A stretch of DNA of 64,000 nucleotides, from assembly GCF_023701695.1 (NCBI RefSeq), contig NZ_JAJOZC010000001.1, positions 3,595,894 to 3,659,893 of the forward strand. Reading direction: 5' to 3'. The position numbers were made by a program, and so were the translations under genes. Under the pieces are notes generated by a model, which saw nothing but the letters and a program-made list of their open reading frames with translations, was not told where the DNA came from and ran no database searches. This document shows positions 51,220 through 60,480 of this stretch, one piece after another; the first letter of the stretch is position 1; each line of letters begins with the position of its first letter. This DNA is from Streptomyces sp. RKAG290. Its GTDB lineage: Bacteria > Actinomycetota > Actinomycetes > Streptomycetales > Streptomycetaceae.

Positions 51220-51983
51220 ATGTGGCCCCATCGAGTCTGGCTGGGCGCCGCGGTCCTCCCGCTCACCCTGTTGACGCTGCGGGACGCCCCGGTACGCCTC
51301 GTGCTGCCCGTCCCCGCCGCCCCCGCTCACGAGCGGCCGCGCGGCGGGGTGCCGCAGCCGGCGATCGTCAGCCGGGCGGCCTGGCATGCGGACGAGGGCA
51401 TGGTCAGGGAGCCGGCGGTCTACACGGGCGCGGTCCGGGCCGTCTTCATCCATCACACGGGGAGTCCAACGACTACGACTGCGCGGACGTGCCGCGCATG
51501 CTGCAGGCGGTGGAGGAGGCCCACATCAAGGGCAACGGCTGGGACGACATCGGCTACAACTTCCTCGTCGACCGGTGCGGGACGATATACGAGGGCCGGG
51601 CCGGCGGCATCGGGCGCTCGGTCCGGGGTGCGCACACCACGGGCTTCAACGCCGACAGCGTGGGCATAGCGGTGCTGGGCAACTACGGACGCGGCACCAA
51701 GGTGCCGCCGGTCCTCATACGCGCCCTCGCGAAGGTGGCCGCGTGGAAGCTGCGGCCCGGCGCCGATCCGCGCGGCAAGGTGCGGCTGGTCTCGACGAAC
51801 GACGCGAGCAGGTACCCGAAGGGCACGGCCGTCACACTGCACGTCATAGCGGGCCACCGTGACGTGTACCAGACGAACTGCCCCGGCGAGGCGCTGTACG
51901 CGCAGCTGCCGGCGATACGGGCCGCGACGGCGGCCCTGCGCGAGAGGCTGACGGGGACGGCGGACGCGGAGACACCGCGCTGA
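51220..51983 (+). CDS. secreted peptidoglycan-recognition N-acetylmuramoyl-L-alanine amidase, frameshifted
   Basis: About 254 residues after correction. A signal-peptide-like N-terminus (MWPHRVWLGAAVLPLTLLTL) precedes an amidase_2/PGRP domain: PAIVSRAAWHADEG, VRAVFIHHTG, then in the shifted frame ESNDYDCADVPRMLQAVEEA, GWDDIGYNFLVDRCGTIYEG and AGHRDVYQTNCPGEALYAQL. Zinc-ligand His and the catalytic Tyr region are present. A missing G in the run 51459-51462 separates the halves; restoring it gives HHTGESNDYDC. The last codons are duplicated downstream. Confidence 0.85.
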
Positions 51984-52129
51984 GGCGGCGTTCGCGGTGA
52001 GAGCCGGCCCTCGCCGGTGAGTTCTGGGCGGGCGGGCCGCGGGGCTGTGACGGTGCATGGGGGCGGTGGACGCGGAGACACCGTGCTGAGGCGGGCTCCG
52101 CGGTGAGAGCCGGCCCTCGCCGGTGAGTT
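51962..52129 (+). repeat. direct duplication of the amidase gene 3' end
   Basis: A 62-base unit starting GGACGCGGAGACACCG occurs at 51962-52023 and again at 52068-52129 with a few differences, 106 bases apart. The first copy encodes the C-terminal DAETPR and stop. A further partial copy (CTGAGGCGGGCTCCGC) follows near 52140. The rest of the gap up to 52321 has no gene. Confidence 0.8.
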
Positions 52130-52321
52130 TCCCGGCCCCTGAGGCGGGCTCCGCAGTGAGTCCGGTCCCGGCTCCCGCGAGTGAGTCCCGGCTCCCGCGG
52201 CTCGCCGCGCTGTGACGGGCTACGGGGGAGGGCCCCGGGGCCGTGTCCACCGACCGGTGGACGTCGGGTTCCACCGGTCGAGGCTGCCGGGCGGGTGGCC
52301 TCGCGGACCAGCATTTACCGC

Positions 52322-54532
52322 ATGAGAATGCGACCTGTACGTATGGCCCGCTGGAGTGCGCGGCACCCGTGGACAGCGATCGTCGGCTGGTTCGTCTTCG
52401 TCCTGCTGTGCCTGGGCGCGGGCATCACCGCCGGCAACAACCCGGCCACCACCGAGGACTTCTGGGTCGGCGAGGCCGGCCACGCCGAGTCGATGGCCAC
52501 CGACGGCGGCCTGCAGCGCCGGCCCACCGAGCACGTCCTGATCCGGGCCAGGTCCGGCCCCCTGGACCTAACCCGGGCCGGCGCGGCGGCCCGTGACGTC
52601 ACCGCCCGGATGAACGGGCTCCCTGAGGTGGCCGACGTGGCACCCCCGGTCCGCTCGAAGGACGGCAAGGCCCTGCGGGTGACCGTGGTCATGAAGGGCG
52701 CCGAACTGGACGCGAAGAAGAACGTCGTCCCGCTCCTGGACCGGACGGCGCAGGTGGCCGCCGCTCACCCGGACCTGATAGTGGAGGAGACCGGTTCCCC
52801 CGCCATCAGCAAGGGCGTCAACGACCAGCGCGGCGAGGACCTCGCCCTCTCCGAACGCCTCACCCTGCCGGTCACGCTCGTCATCCTGCTGATCGTCTTC
52901 GGCTCGGTGGTCATGGCCGGCGTACCGCTGCTGCTGGCGCTCTCCTCGATCGCCGCGACGATGGGCCTGGCCATGCTGGCCTCGCACCTTATGCCCGACC
53001 CCGGCGTCGGGACCAACATGATCCTGCTCATCGGACTCGCGGTGGGCGTCGACTACACGCTCTTCTACCTCAAGCGCGAACGCGAGGAGCGGGCCCGTGC
53101 GGGCGGCCGGCTCGGTCCCGAGGCGCTGGTGGAGCTTGCGGCGGCGACGGCGGGGCGGGCCATCGTGGTCTCCGGCCTCGCGGTGATCGTCTCCACCGCC
53201 ACCCTCTACCTGGCCACGGACGTCATCTTCTCGTCGCTGGCGACGGGCACCGTCCTGGTCGTCGCCGTAGCCGTGATCAGCTCGCTCACCGTGCTGCCCG
53301 CCCTCCTGGTGAAGCTCGGCCACCGCACCGAATGGCGCGCCGCCAAGAAGGCGGCCCGGCAGGCGAAGCGCGGTGCGCCGGTCGCGACGAAGCCGGCGAA
53401 GCCCGAGAACGGCCGGGTGTTCGCCGCCCTCATGCGTCCCGCGCAGCGGCACCCGGGGATCACCCTGTGCGTGTCCGTCCTGGTCATGCTCGCGGTGGCT
53501 GCGCCCATGCTGGGGCTCAAGCTCATCGACCCGGGCAAGGACACCTTCTCCCGCTCCATCCCGGCCATGCAGGTGTACGACCGGCTGACCGGCGAATTCC
53601 CCGAACTCCTGGTCAAGCACGAGGTCGTGGCCCGCGCCACCCCCGGCCGGGCCGCCGAGGTCAGGCAGGCGCTGGCCGATCTCGGGCAGCGGGCCCAGGC
53701 GGACCCGCTCTTCTCCCGGAACGCCGAGCCCGTGGTGCGGACCTCGGACGACGGCCGGATCAGCGTGCTGGAACTGGCCGTGCCGCACCCCGCCCCCTCC
53801 GCCGAGGCGATCGACTCACTGAACCACCTCCGTGACCGGTACATCCCCTCCACCGTAGGCGGGTTGACGGGTGTGGAAGCGGCCGTCAGCGGCGACGTGG
53901 CCCGCGGACAGGACTATGTGCACCACGAGCGGCGCAAGTTGCCGCTGGTGATCGGCTTCCTCCTGCTGCTGACCTTCGCGACGACGGCGGTGGCCTTCCG
54001 TTCCGTGGTCGTCGGCCTGATAGGCGTCGTACTGAACCTGCTGTCCGCGGCGGCCGCGCTCGGCGCACTCGTGCTGGTCTTCCAGGGCACCTGGGCGGAG
54101 AACCTGCTCGACTTCGACTCGCTCGGCGCGATCGCTTCCAGGGTGCCGCTCTTCCTCTTCGTGATCCTTTTCGGCCTGTCGATGGACTACCAGGTCTTCG
54201 TCGTCAGCCGGATCAAGGAAGCCATGGAGCACGGGATGACGGCCCGCGAGGCGGTCATCGACGGCATCGCCCGGTCGGCGAAGGTGGTGACGAGCGCGGC
54301 GCTGGTGATGGTCACGGTGTTCGCGGCCTTCGTCTTCCTGCACCTGACCGAGATGAAGCAGATGGGCTTCTGCCTGGCGGTCGCGGTCCTGCTGGACGCC
54401 GTGGTCATCCGGATGATGATCCTGCCGTCCGTGCTGCTGCTCCTCGGCGAGCGTGCCTGGCGCCCGCTGCGCCGCTCGCGGCGGACGCGCAGCACTGCCC
54501 CGGCCGCCCCTTCCCTCCCGCACGTAGGCTGA
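52322..54532 (+). CDS. MMPL/RND-family membrane transporter
   Basis: 736 residues, starting MRMRPVRMARWSARHPWTAI. Two halves each have one membrane segment, a large outer loop and a cluster of five more segments: RLTLPVTLVILLIVFGSVVM, NMILLIGLAVGVDYTLFYLK, then LPLVIGFLLLLTFATTAVAF, LFVILFGLSMDYQVFVVSRI. The GxxxDY motifs (VGVDY, LSMDY) are the proton-relay aspartates of MMPL proteins. It exports lipids or lipophilic compounds. A two-component system follows six bases downstream and may control it. Confidence 0.93.
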   Translation: MRMRPVRMARWSARHPWTAIVGWFVFVLLCLGAGITAGNNPATTEDFWVGEAGHAESMATDGGLQRRPTEHVLIRARSGPLDLTRAGAAARDVTARMNGLPEVADVAPPVRSKDGKALRVTVVMKGAELDAKKNVVPLLDRTAQVAAAHPDLIVEETGSPAISKGVNDQRGEDLALSERLTLPVTLVILLIVFGSVVMAGVPLLLALSSIAATMGLAMLASHLMPDPGVGTNMILLIGLAVGVDYTLFYLKREREERARAGGRLGPEALVELAAATAGRAIVVSGLAVIVSTATLYLATDVIFSSLATGTVLVVAVAVISSLTVLPALLVKLGHRTEWRAAKKAARQAKRGAPVATKPAKPENGRVFAALMRPAQRHPGITLCVSVLVMLAVAAPMLGLKLIDPGKDTFSRSIPAMQVYDRLTGEFPELLVKHEVVARATPGRAAEVRQALADLGQRAQADPLFSRNAEPVVRTSDDGRISVLELAVPHPAPSAEAIDSLNHLRDRYIPSTVGGLTGVEAAVSGDVARGQDYVHHERRKLPLVIGFLLLLTFATTAVAFRSVVVGLIGVVLNLLSAAAALGALVLVFQGTWAENLLDFDSLGAIASRVPLFLFVILFGLSMDYQVFVVSRIKEAMEHGMTAREAVIDGIARSAKVVTSAALVMVTVFAAFVFLHLTEMKQMGFCLAVAVLLDAVVIRMMILPSVLLLLGERAWRPLRRSRRTRSTAPAAPSLPHVG

Positions 54533-54537
54533 CGCGC

Positions 54538-55725
54538 ATGATTCAACGGCCTCGGCGCGGCGACCCGTTCTGGATCTGGGTGCTTCATGGGTGGGAGGCG
54601 TTCTCCTGGGCACTCATCGCCCTGGTCACGCTGGTCACGATGCTGGGCGGCACTCCGGTGTCGCGCAAGCTCGTACTGCTCGCGCTGATGGCCGTGCTCG
54701 GCCTCTGTTACGCCCTGGTGCGCAGGAACCCCGGCCATCCGGTGTTCGGCCCGAGCCGCTATCTCTGCGTGCTCGTCGTGGTGTTGGGCGTCGTCTCGTG
54801 GCTCGGCGACGGCCTCGGGGTGTTCTACTTCGTGACGCTCGCGCAGTTCATCGTGTTCGCCGACAGGCCGAGGGACGCGATCCTTTTCAGCGGCCTCGGC
54901 GCCCTGGGGATCACGGTCGGCGGCAGCCTGCGGGCGGGCGGGCAGGCGCATGTGTTCCTCACCAACACCGGTTCGTCGCTGGGCGTCTGGGCCGTGGCGG
55001 TCCTGATGGCGGTGCTGACGCCCCGGGCGCTGGCGCAGCGTGACGAACGTGCGGCGCTGCGGGCGGAGTTGAAGAGCACCCGGCTCGAACTGGCCGAGGT
55101 CCACCAGCGCCAGGGCGCCGCGGAGGAACGCGAACGCCTCGCCCGGGAGATCCACGACACCCTCGCCCAGGGCTTCGCCTCCATCATCGTGCTGGCGGAG
55201 GCGGCCAGGTCCCAGCTGGCCCTGGACGTCGACCGCAGCGCCCAGCAGTTGCAGTCGATCGAGCAGACGGCCCGGGAGAACCTCGCCGAGGCCCGGGTCC
55301 TGGTCGGCGCCGCCCCCAGCAGCGGCGTGGCGGCCGGATCGCTCGCCGCGACGCTCCGCCGCACCCTGGACCGCTTCACCGAGGACACCGGCCTCACGGT
55401 CACGGCGGAACTGGCGGACATCGCGTGCGACCAGCCGACCCGGATCGCCCTGTTGCGGTGCACCCAGGAGTCGTTGGCCAACATCCGCAAGCACGCCGCC
55501 GCCACCACCGTGGGCGTGGTGCTGGCCCGGCAGCCCGGCTGCGCGGAGCTGGAGATAACCGACGACGGCCGCGGGTTCGTCGTCGAGGACTCCCACGGCT
55601 TCGGCCTGGACGGCATGCGCAGACGCCTCGCGGAGTTCGGCGGCGGTCTCACCGTCACCAGCTCGGTCGGCGACGGCACCCGCATCCTCGCCACGATCCC
55701 TCTGAACGACAGGCCCCAGGTGTGA
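54538..55725 (+). CDS. NarL-type sensor histidine kinase
   Basis: 395 residues. About five to six membrane segments lie in residues 15-165, then a HisKA_3 dimerisation helix with ERLAREIHDTLAQGFASIIV and an HATPase ending DDGRGFVVEDSHGFGLDGMR. The sensing part is membrane-embedded. It is followed after one base by its response regulator and preceded by the MMPL transporter, suggesting an envelope-stress or export circuit. Confidence 0.93.
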   Translation: MIQRPRRGDPFWIWVLHGWEAFSWALIALVTLVTMLGGTPVSRKLVLLALMAVLGLCYALVRRNPGHPVFGPSRYLCVLVVVLGVVSWLGDGLGVFYFVTLAQFIVFADRPRDAILFSGLGALGITVGGSLRAGGQAHVFLTNTGSSLGVWAVAVLMAVLTPRALAQRDERAALRAELKSTRLELAEVHQRQGAAEERERLAREIHDTLAQGFASIIVLAEAARSQLALDVDRSAQQLQSIEQTARENLAEARVLVGAAPSSGVAAGSLAATLRRTLDRFTEDTGLTVTAELADIACDQPTRIALLRCTQESLANIRKHAAATTVGVVLARQPGCAELEITDDGRGFVVEDSHGFGLDGMRRRLAEFGGGLTVTSSVGDGTRILATIPLNDRPQV

Positions 55726-55726
55726 C

Positions 55727-56395
55727 ATGAACCCCGACCCCGCGGCAGCAGCCGCTCCCCTGCGCATCATCCTGGCCGACGACCACACGGTGATGCGTGC
55801 CGGCCTGGTCGCCCTGCTGGGCTCGGAACCCACCATCGCCATCGTCGGGGAGGCGGGCGACGGTCGGGAGGCCGTCCGCCTCGTCGAGCGGCTCCGGCCG
55901 GACCTGGCCCTGCTCGACCTGCGGATGCCGGTCCTCGACGGGGTGGGCGCCACCACGGAGATCGTCGCGGGGCCCACCGGCACCCGCGTCCTGATCCTGA
56001 CCACGTACGACACCGACGCGGACATCGAACGCGGCGTGGAGGCCGGCGCCACCGGCTACCTGCTCAAGGACGCCACCCGCGAACAGCTCGTCGACGCCAT
56101 ACACGCGGCCTCCCGCGGCGAGACGGTGCTGGCGCCGCGGGTCGCCCAGCGCCTGGTCGCCAAGATGCGCCGGCCGGTGCCCGTGCACCTGACCGCCCGC
56201 GAGTCCGAGGTGCTCGAAGCGGTCGCCGACGGCCTGTCGAACGTGGAGATCGGCCGCCGGCTGTTCATCGGCGAGGCCACGGTGAAGACCCACCTCCTGC
56301 GGATCTTCGCCAAGCTCGACGTCAACGACCGCACGCGTGCGGTGGTCGTCGCGATGGACGGGGGCCTGCTGCGGCGGCGTCAGGGACCTGCGTGA
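55727..56395 (+). CDS. NarL/LuxR-family response regulator
   Basis: 222 residues. Receiver domain: IILADDHTVMRAGLVALLG, phospho-acceptor in LALLDLRMPVLDG, ATGYLLKDATREQLVDAI. The C-terminal LuxR helix-turn-helix is LTARESEVLEAVADGLSNVE, IGRRLFIGEATVKTHLLRIF. Start one base after the kinase stop indicates a single operon. It is convergent with glnK. Confidence 0.95.
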   Translation: MNPDPAAAAAPLRIILADDHTVMRAGLVALLGSEPTIAIVGEAGDGREAVRLVERLRPDLALLDLRMPVLDGVGATTEIVAGPTGTRVLILTTYDTDADIERGVEAGATGYLLKDATREQLVDAIHAASRGETVLAPRVAQRLVAKMRRPVPVHLTARESEVLEAVADGLSNVEIGRRLFIGEATVKTHLLRIFAKLDVNDRTRAVVVAMDGGLLRRRQGPA

Positions 56396-56434
56396 GCGGC
56401 CGGGGGCAGGGGGCGCGGGGGCAGGGCGCCGCCG

Positions 56435-56773
56435 CTACAGCGCGTCCGGTCCCCGCTCGCCGGTGCGCACCCGCACCACCGTCTCCACGGGCGACACCCA
56501 CACCTTGCCGTCGCCTATCTTGTCGGTCCTGGCGGCGCGGACCATCGCCTCGATGACCGGTTCCACGTCCGGGTCGGCCACGACGACCTCGATCCGTACC
56601 TTGGGCACCAGATCGACCCGGTACTCCGCGCCCCGGTACACCTCGGTGTGGCCGCGCTGGCGGCCGTACCCGCTGGCCTCGGTGACGGTCAGCCCGTGCA
56701 CGCCGAGCTCCTGGAGCACGGTCTTCACCTCGTCGAGGCGGTGCGGTCTGACGATCGCGGTGATGAGCTTCAT
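56435..56773 (-). CDS. glnK: P-II nitrogen regulatory protein
   Basis: 112 residues. It begins MKLITAIVRPHRLDEVKTVL; the T-loop is GYGRQRGHTEVYRGAEYRVD with the modifiable Tyr51, and the C-terminal signature GDGKVWVSPVETVVRVRTGE is intact. It binds ATP and 2-oxoglutarate and plugs AmtB when nitrogen is plentiful; in Streptomyces Tyr51 is adenylylated by GlnD. It overlaps amtB by ATGA. glnD, which follows glnK in S. coelicolor, is not here. Confidence 0.96.
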   Translation of the reverse strand: MKLITAIVRPHRLDEVKTVLQELGVHGLTVTEASGYGRQRGHTEVYRGAEYRVDLVPKVRIEVVVADPDVEPVIEAMVRAARTDKIGDGKVWVSPVETVVRVRTGERGPDAL

Positions 56774-58092
56774 GAGGCGGAGTTCCTGTCCTTCGAGAGC
56801 GGCGACGGGCGGACCACGGCCTGCGGCGCGCCATGACCCAGGGCGCCGTGATCGTAGGCGCTCTCCGCGTGCAGCGTCTGGTCCAGCCCCGTGAGCTCCT
56901 CCTCCGCGGAGGCCCGCAGACCCATCAGCCGGTCGATCGCCTTGCCGATCCCGTACGTCATGAGGAACGTGTACGCCGCCACGGCGAGCACGGCGACGGC
57001 CTGCCTGCCGAGCTGGCCGAGCCCGCCCCCGTAGAGCAGGCCGTCCGTGCCGCCGGTCATCGTGGCGGTCGCGAACAGGCCGATGAGCAGGGTGCCGACG
57101 ATGCCGCCGACGAAGTGCACGCCGACCACGTCCAGCGAGTCGTCGTAGTCGAACCGGAACTTCCACGCGACCGCGTACGAGCAGACGACGCCCGCGGTGA
57201 GTCCGACCGCGGCGCCGCCCACTATGCCGACCGTGCCGCACGCCGGGGTGATCGCCACCAGGCCGGCGACGGCGCCCGAGGCCGCGCCGAACGTGGTGGG
57301 GTGCCCGTCGCGCTTCTGCTCGACGAAGAGCCAGCCGAGCAGTCCGGTGCACCCGGCGACGAGCGTGTTCAGGACCGAGGCCGCGGCCATGCCGTTGGCG
57401 CCGAGCGCCGAGCCGCCGTTGAAGCCGAGCCAGCCGAACCAGAGCAGTCCGGCGCCGAGCATCACCATGGGCAGGTTGTGCGGGCGCATCGCGTCCTTCT
57501 TGAACCCGATGCGCGGACCCACCACCAGGGCGAGCGCCAGCCCGGACGCGCCGGACGCGATCTCCACCACCAGACCGCCGGCGAAGTCCAGCGCGCCCAG
57601 TGAGTCCTTGATCCAGCCGCCGGGGCCCCACACCCAGTGGGCGACAGGAGCGTATACGAGCAGCGTCCACACCGGCACGAAGGCCAGCCATGCCGCGAAC
57701 CTCGTACGGTCCGCGATCGCGCCGCTGATCAGCGCCGCCGTGACGATGGCGAAGGTCAGCTGGAACGTGGTGAACAGCAGGGTCGGCACGCTGCCGGTGA
57801 GGGTGCCGGGGCCGATGCCCGCCATGCCCAGGTGGTGCAGGTCTCCGACGAGCCCGCCGAACGCGTCGTCGCCGAAGGCCAGCGAGTAGCCCGCGAGCAG
57901 CCAGACGACCGTGACCAGCGCGATCGACACGAAGCTCATCATCAGCATGTTGAGGACGCTCTTCGTACGGACCATGCCGCCGTAGAACAGTGCCAGACCG
58001 GGAGTCATCAGCAGGACGAGTGCGGTGGCGGCCAGCAGCCAGGCGGTGTCGCCTGTGTCGAGGCCTGCCGCGGCCACGGTCACGTGGGTCAC
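56770..58092 (-). CDS. amtB: ammonium transporter
   Basis: 440 residues with 11 membrane segments, GTG start. The twin pore histidines are visible in YAPVAHWVWGPGGW and DVVGVHFVGG; MTPGLALFYGGMVRTKSVLN is the N-terminal signature. It conducts ammonium into the cell and is gated by the co-encoded P-II protein. GlnR-like half-sites lie upstream (58153-58190), fitting induction under nitrogen limitation. Confidence 0.96.
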   Translation of the reverse strand: MTHVTVAAAGLDTGDTAWLLAATALVLLMTPGLALFYGGMVRTKSVLNMLMMSFVSIALVTVVWLLAGYSLAFGDDAFGGLVGDLHHLGMAGIGPGTLTGSVPTLLFTTFQLTFAIVTAALISGAIADRTRFAAWLAFVPVWTLLVYAPVAHWVWGPGGWIKDSLGALDFAGGLVVEIASGASGLALALVVGPRIGFKKDAMRPHNLPMVMLGAGLLWFGWLGFNGGSALGANGMAAASVLNTLVAGCTGLLGWLFVEQKRDGHPTTFGAASGAVAGLVAITPACGTVGIVGGAAVGLTAGVVCSYAVAWKFRFDYDDSLDVVGVHFVGGIVGTLLIGLFATATMTGGTDGLLYGGGLGQLGRQAVAVLAVAAYTFLMTYGIGKAIDRLMGLRASAEEELTGLDQTLHAESAYDHGALGHGAPQAVVRPSPLSKDRNSAS

Positions 58093-58152
58093 GGGGGAGT
58101 CCCTCCTCGGGGCGGCGTGCGGTTCGGGCGACTGCGAGCGTGACCGGCGCGC

Positions 58153-58190
58153 GTTTCGTAACGAGGACCTGTGTGTTTCCGCGACATTTC
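58153..58190 (-). promoter_or_regulatory. candidate GlnR boxes upstream of amtB
   Basis: GTTTC at 58153 and 58175 and ATTTC at 58186 are spaced 22 and 11 bases, with GTAAC at 58158; on the minus strand these read GAAAC, GAAAC, GAAAT and GTTAC. GlnR sites in Streptomyces are made of GTnAC and GAAAC half-sites at 11-base spacing. The match is partial: one expected GTnAC position is degenerate. Confidence 0.5.
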
Positions 58191-58342
58191 ATTGCGCGAG
58201 GGTTGCGAAGATCTCACCGGTGCGCGCGACGCGCTCCGGGACATCGACGAGCCCGGCCCGGTGCACGGCGGGAACGGACACCGCGGTGCGCCGGGCCGCC
58301 GTACGCCGGGCCGTAGCGCGCAAGGCCGTACTGCAACGGGGC

Positions 58343-58366
58343 GCCCCGCCCCGCCCCGCCCCGCCC
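58343..58366. repeat. short tandem GCCCC repeat
   Basis: Four and a half units of GCCCC lie in the 322-base gene-free stretch between amtB and the old-yellow-enzyme gene. This stretch otherwise holds only the amtB promoter region. Confidence 0.7.
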
Positions 58367-58413
58367 AGCGCGGCCCGGCCCGGCCCGAGGAGGCCGGGTC
58401 GCGGACGGCCCCG

Positions 58414-59532
58414 TCAGTGCAGGGTCTTCAGCATTTCCGCCCCGAACGGGGCGATGTCCCCGGTGCGGCCGTGCAGGGTCTTCGCGGCCCACTCGGGGTC
58501 GGCGATCAGCGCACGGCCGATGGCGACCATGTCGAACTCGTCGCGCTCCATCCGGTCCAGCAGCTGGTCGATGCCGGTGACGCCGGAGCTGTTGCCCTGG
58601 AAGGCGCTGAAGAAGTCACCGTCCAGGCCGACCGACCCGACGGTCACCGTCGGCCTGCCGATGATCTTCTTCACCCAGCCGGCGAGGTTCAGGTCCGAGC
58701 CGTCGAACTCCGGCAGCCAGTAGCGGCGGGTGGAGGCGTGGAAGACATCGACTCCGGCCTCGGCCAACGGCGTGAGCAGGGTGTCCAGTTCCTCGGGCGT
58801 CTGCGCGAGCTTCGCCTCGTAGGCGTCCATCTTCCACTGGGACATGCGGAAGAAGAGGGGGAAGGCGTCGGACACGGCCGCGCGGCAGGCCGCCACGATC
58901 TCGGCCGCGAAACGGGTGCGCGCGACGATGTCGCCGCCGTAGGCATCCGTACGGCGGTTGCTGCCGGACCACAGGAACTGGTCGATCAAGTAGCCGTGTG
59001 CACCGTGCAGTTCGACGCCGTCGAAGCCGAGACGCTCGGCCGCGGCCGCCGCGTCGGCGAACGCGGCGATGACATCGTCGAGGTCCTTCTGCGTCATGGC
59101 GCGCCCCTTGGGCTCGCCCGTCAGGGACACACCGGAAGGGCCGACCGGCTCGGCGTCCGCCACCGGCGGAGCGCCCTCGGTGCGGGTGACGCCCACGTGC
59201 CACAGCTGCGGGATGATCGCGCCGCCCGCCCGGTGCACGGAGTCGGCGACGTTCGCCCAGCCGGCGAACGCGTCCTCGCCGTGGAACCGCGGCACCCGGT
59301 CGCTGGTGCCGGCGGACCCGTGGTCGATGTAGGTGCCCTCGGTGATGATCAGCCCCACGTCGCCGGCGGCCCGTCGCGCGTAGTAGTCCGCCACGTCCTG
59401 GCCCGGCACGCCGTCCGGGGAGAACTGCCTGGTCATCGGCGCCATGGCGATCCGGTTGCGCGAGGTGAGCCCGCGTACCGCGAACGGCCGCGAGAGGGTG
59501 TCCGCTGCGCGGCTGGCGGTTACGTCTGTCAC
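58414..59532 (-). CDS. NADH:flavin oxidoreductase (old yellow enzyme family)
   Basis: 372 residues from a GTG, TIM-barrel flavoenzyme. Signatures: RNRIAMAPMTRQFSPDGVPG, IIPQLWHVGVTR, FDGVELHGAHGYLIDQFLW, SNRRTDAYGGDIVARTRFAA and MVAIGRALIADPEWA. It reduces electrophilic alkenes or related substrates with NAD(P)H and FMN. It stands alone, upstream region 59533-59760 without a gene. Confidence 0.93.
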   Translation of the reverse strand: MTDVTASRAADTLSRPFAVRGLTSRNRIAMAPMTRQFSPDGVPGQDVADYYARRAAGDVGLIITEGTYIDHGSAGTSDRVPRFHGEDAFAGWANVADSVHRAGGAIIPQLWHVGVTRTEGAPPVADAEPVGPSGVSLTGEPKGRAMTQKDLDDVIAAFADAAAAAERLGFDGVELHGAHGYLIDQFLWSGSNRRTDAYGGDIVARTRFAAEIVAACRAAVSDAFPLFFRMSQWKMDAYEAKLAQTPEELDTLLTPLAEAGVDVFHASTRRYWLPEFDGSDLNLAGWVKKIIGRPTVTVGSVGLDGDFFSAFQGNSSGVTGIDQLLDRMERDEFDMVAIGRALIADPEWAAKTLHGRTGDIAPFGAEMLKTLH

Positions 59533-59760
59533 GTCATGTCCTGTTCATAGGCTCAGAGTGTCCATCCGTCGCCAACATGCGAGCCCCGCTCCGGCATCCC
59601 GCTCCCGGTCCGATGTGGCACAGGTCTCCACGGTCCGCCGCGCCACGTGCGGCACGGCGCCGCCGGTCCTGGCGGCCGGCGGTGCGGGGCCGCCGGGGCC
59701 GCCGGCCCGGGCGTGGACCAGCCAGCGGCCGCCGCCGGGGCCGCCGGGCCGGGCGTGACA

Positions 59761-60435
59761 TCAGACAGTGGCCGCCGGCACCGCGATGGCGGTGAGAACC
59801 AGTCCCCCGCCGACCAGCCAGCGCCCGTCGAGCCGGTCCGGCAACGGGGGCGTGCCGGCGGGAGCGGCGGGGCGCGGGACGAGCAGCCTGGCCGTGAACG
59901 TCATCGTGTCCGGCGCGAAGACGATGTCCGCGTCCTCGAACCCCAGCCGCTGGCCGGTGCGGGGGTTCCAGGCCTTGTAGACGGACTCCTTCGCACTGAA
60001 CAACAGGCGGTCCCAGCAGACCTCCGGGTGCCGGACCCGGTGGTCCGCCAGTCGCAGCTTCTCCCGCGGCAGCGCGATGGCGTCCAGCAGCCCGGCGCGC
60101 AGGGGCGAGTGCGGTTCGGCGTCGATGCCCAGCATCGTGATGTCCGTGTCACGGGCCAGTGCCGCGCCCCGGAACCCGGCACAGTGCGTGAGGCTTCCGA
60201 CGGTCCGGCCGGGCCACTGCGGGGCGCCGTGCCGGCCGGGCAGCACCGGGCCGGGGGGCAGGCCCAGCTCACTCATCGCCAGCCGCGCGCAGTGCCGGAC
60301 GGTGGTGAACTCGCGGCGCCGTGAGGCCACCGCCCTGGTGACGAGGGCCGCCTCCTGCGGGTACAGCTCCGCCTCCGGCGGATCGACGCGCGACTCCACG
60401 ACGGCCGCGCAGGACGGCAGTATCCGCTCCAGCAC
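59761..60435 (-). CDS. 4'-phosphopantetheinyl transferase (EntD/Sfp type)
   Basis: 224 residues from a GTG. The family motifs are complete: GSLTHCAGFRGAALA, MLGIDAEPHSPLR (metal-binding Asp/Glu) and LLFSAKESVYKAWNP. It attaches the phosphopantetheine arm to carrier proteins of polyketide, peptide or fatty-acid synthases. A metallophosphoesterase gene lies 45 bases upstream on the same strand, a recurrent pairing in Streptomyces. No biosynthetic cluster is visible in the window, so it probably serves distant clusters. Confidence 0.94.
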   Translation of the reverse strand: MLERILPSCAAVVESRVDPPEAELYPQEAALVTRAVASRRREFTTVRHCARLAMSELGLPPGPVLPGRHGAPQWPGRTVGSLTHCAGFRGAALARDTDITMLGIDAEPHSPLRAGLLDAIALPREKLRLADHRVRHPEVCWDRLLFSAKESVYKAWNPRTGQRLGFEDADIVFAPDTMTFTARLLVPRPAAPAGTPPLPDRLDGRWLVGGGLVLTAIAVPAATV

Positions 60436-60480
60436 GGGCGGGCCTCCTTCCGCTGAGCTCTGCTTGTGCGTGACCGACGG

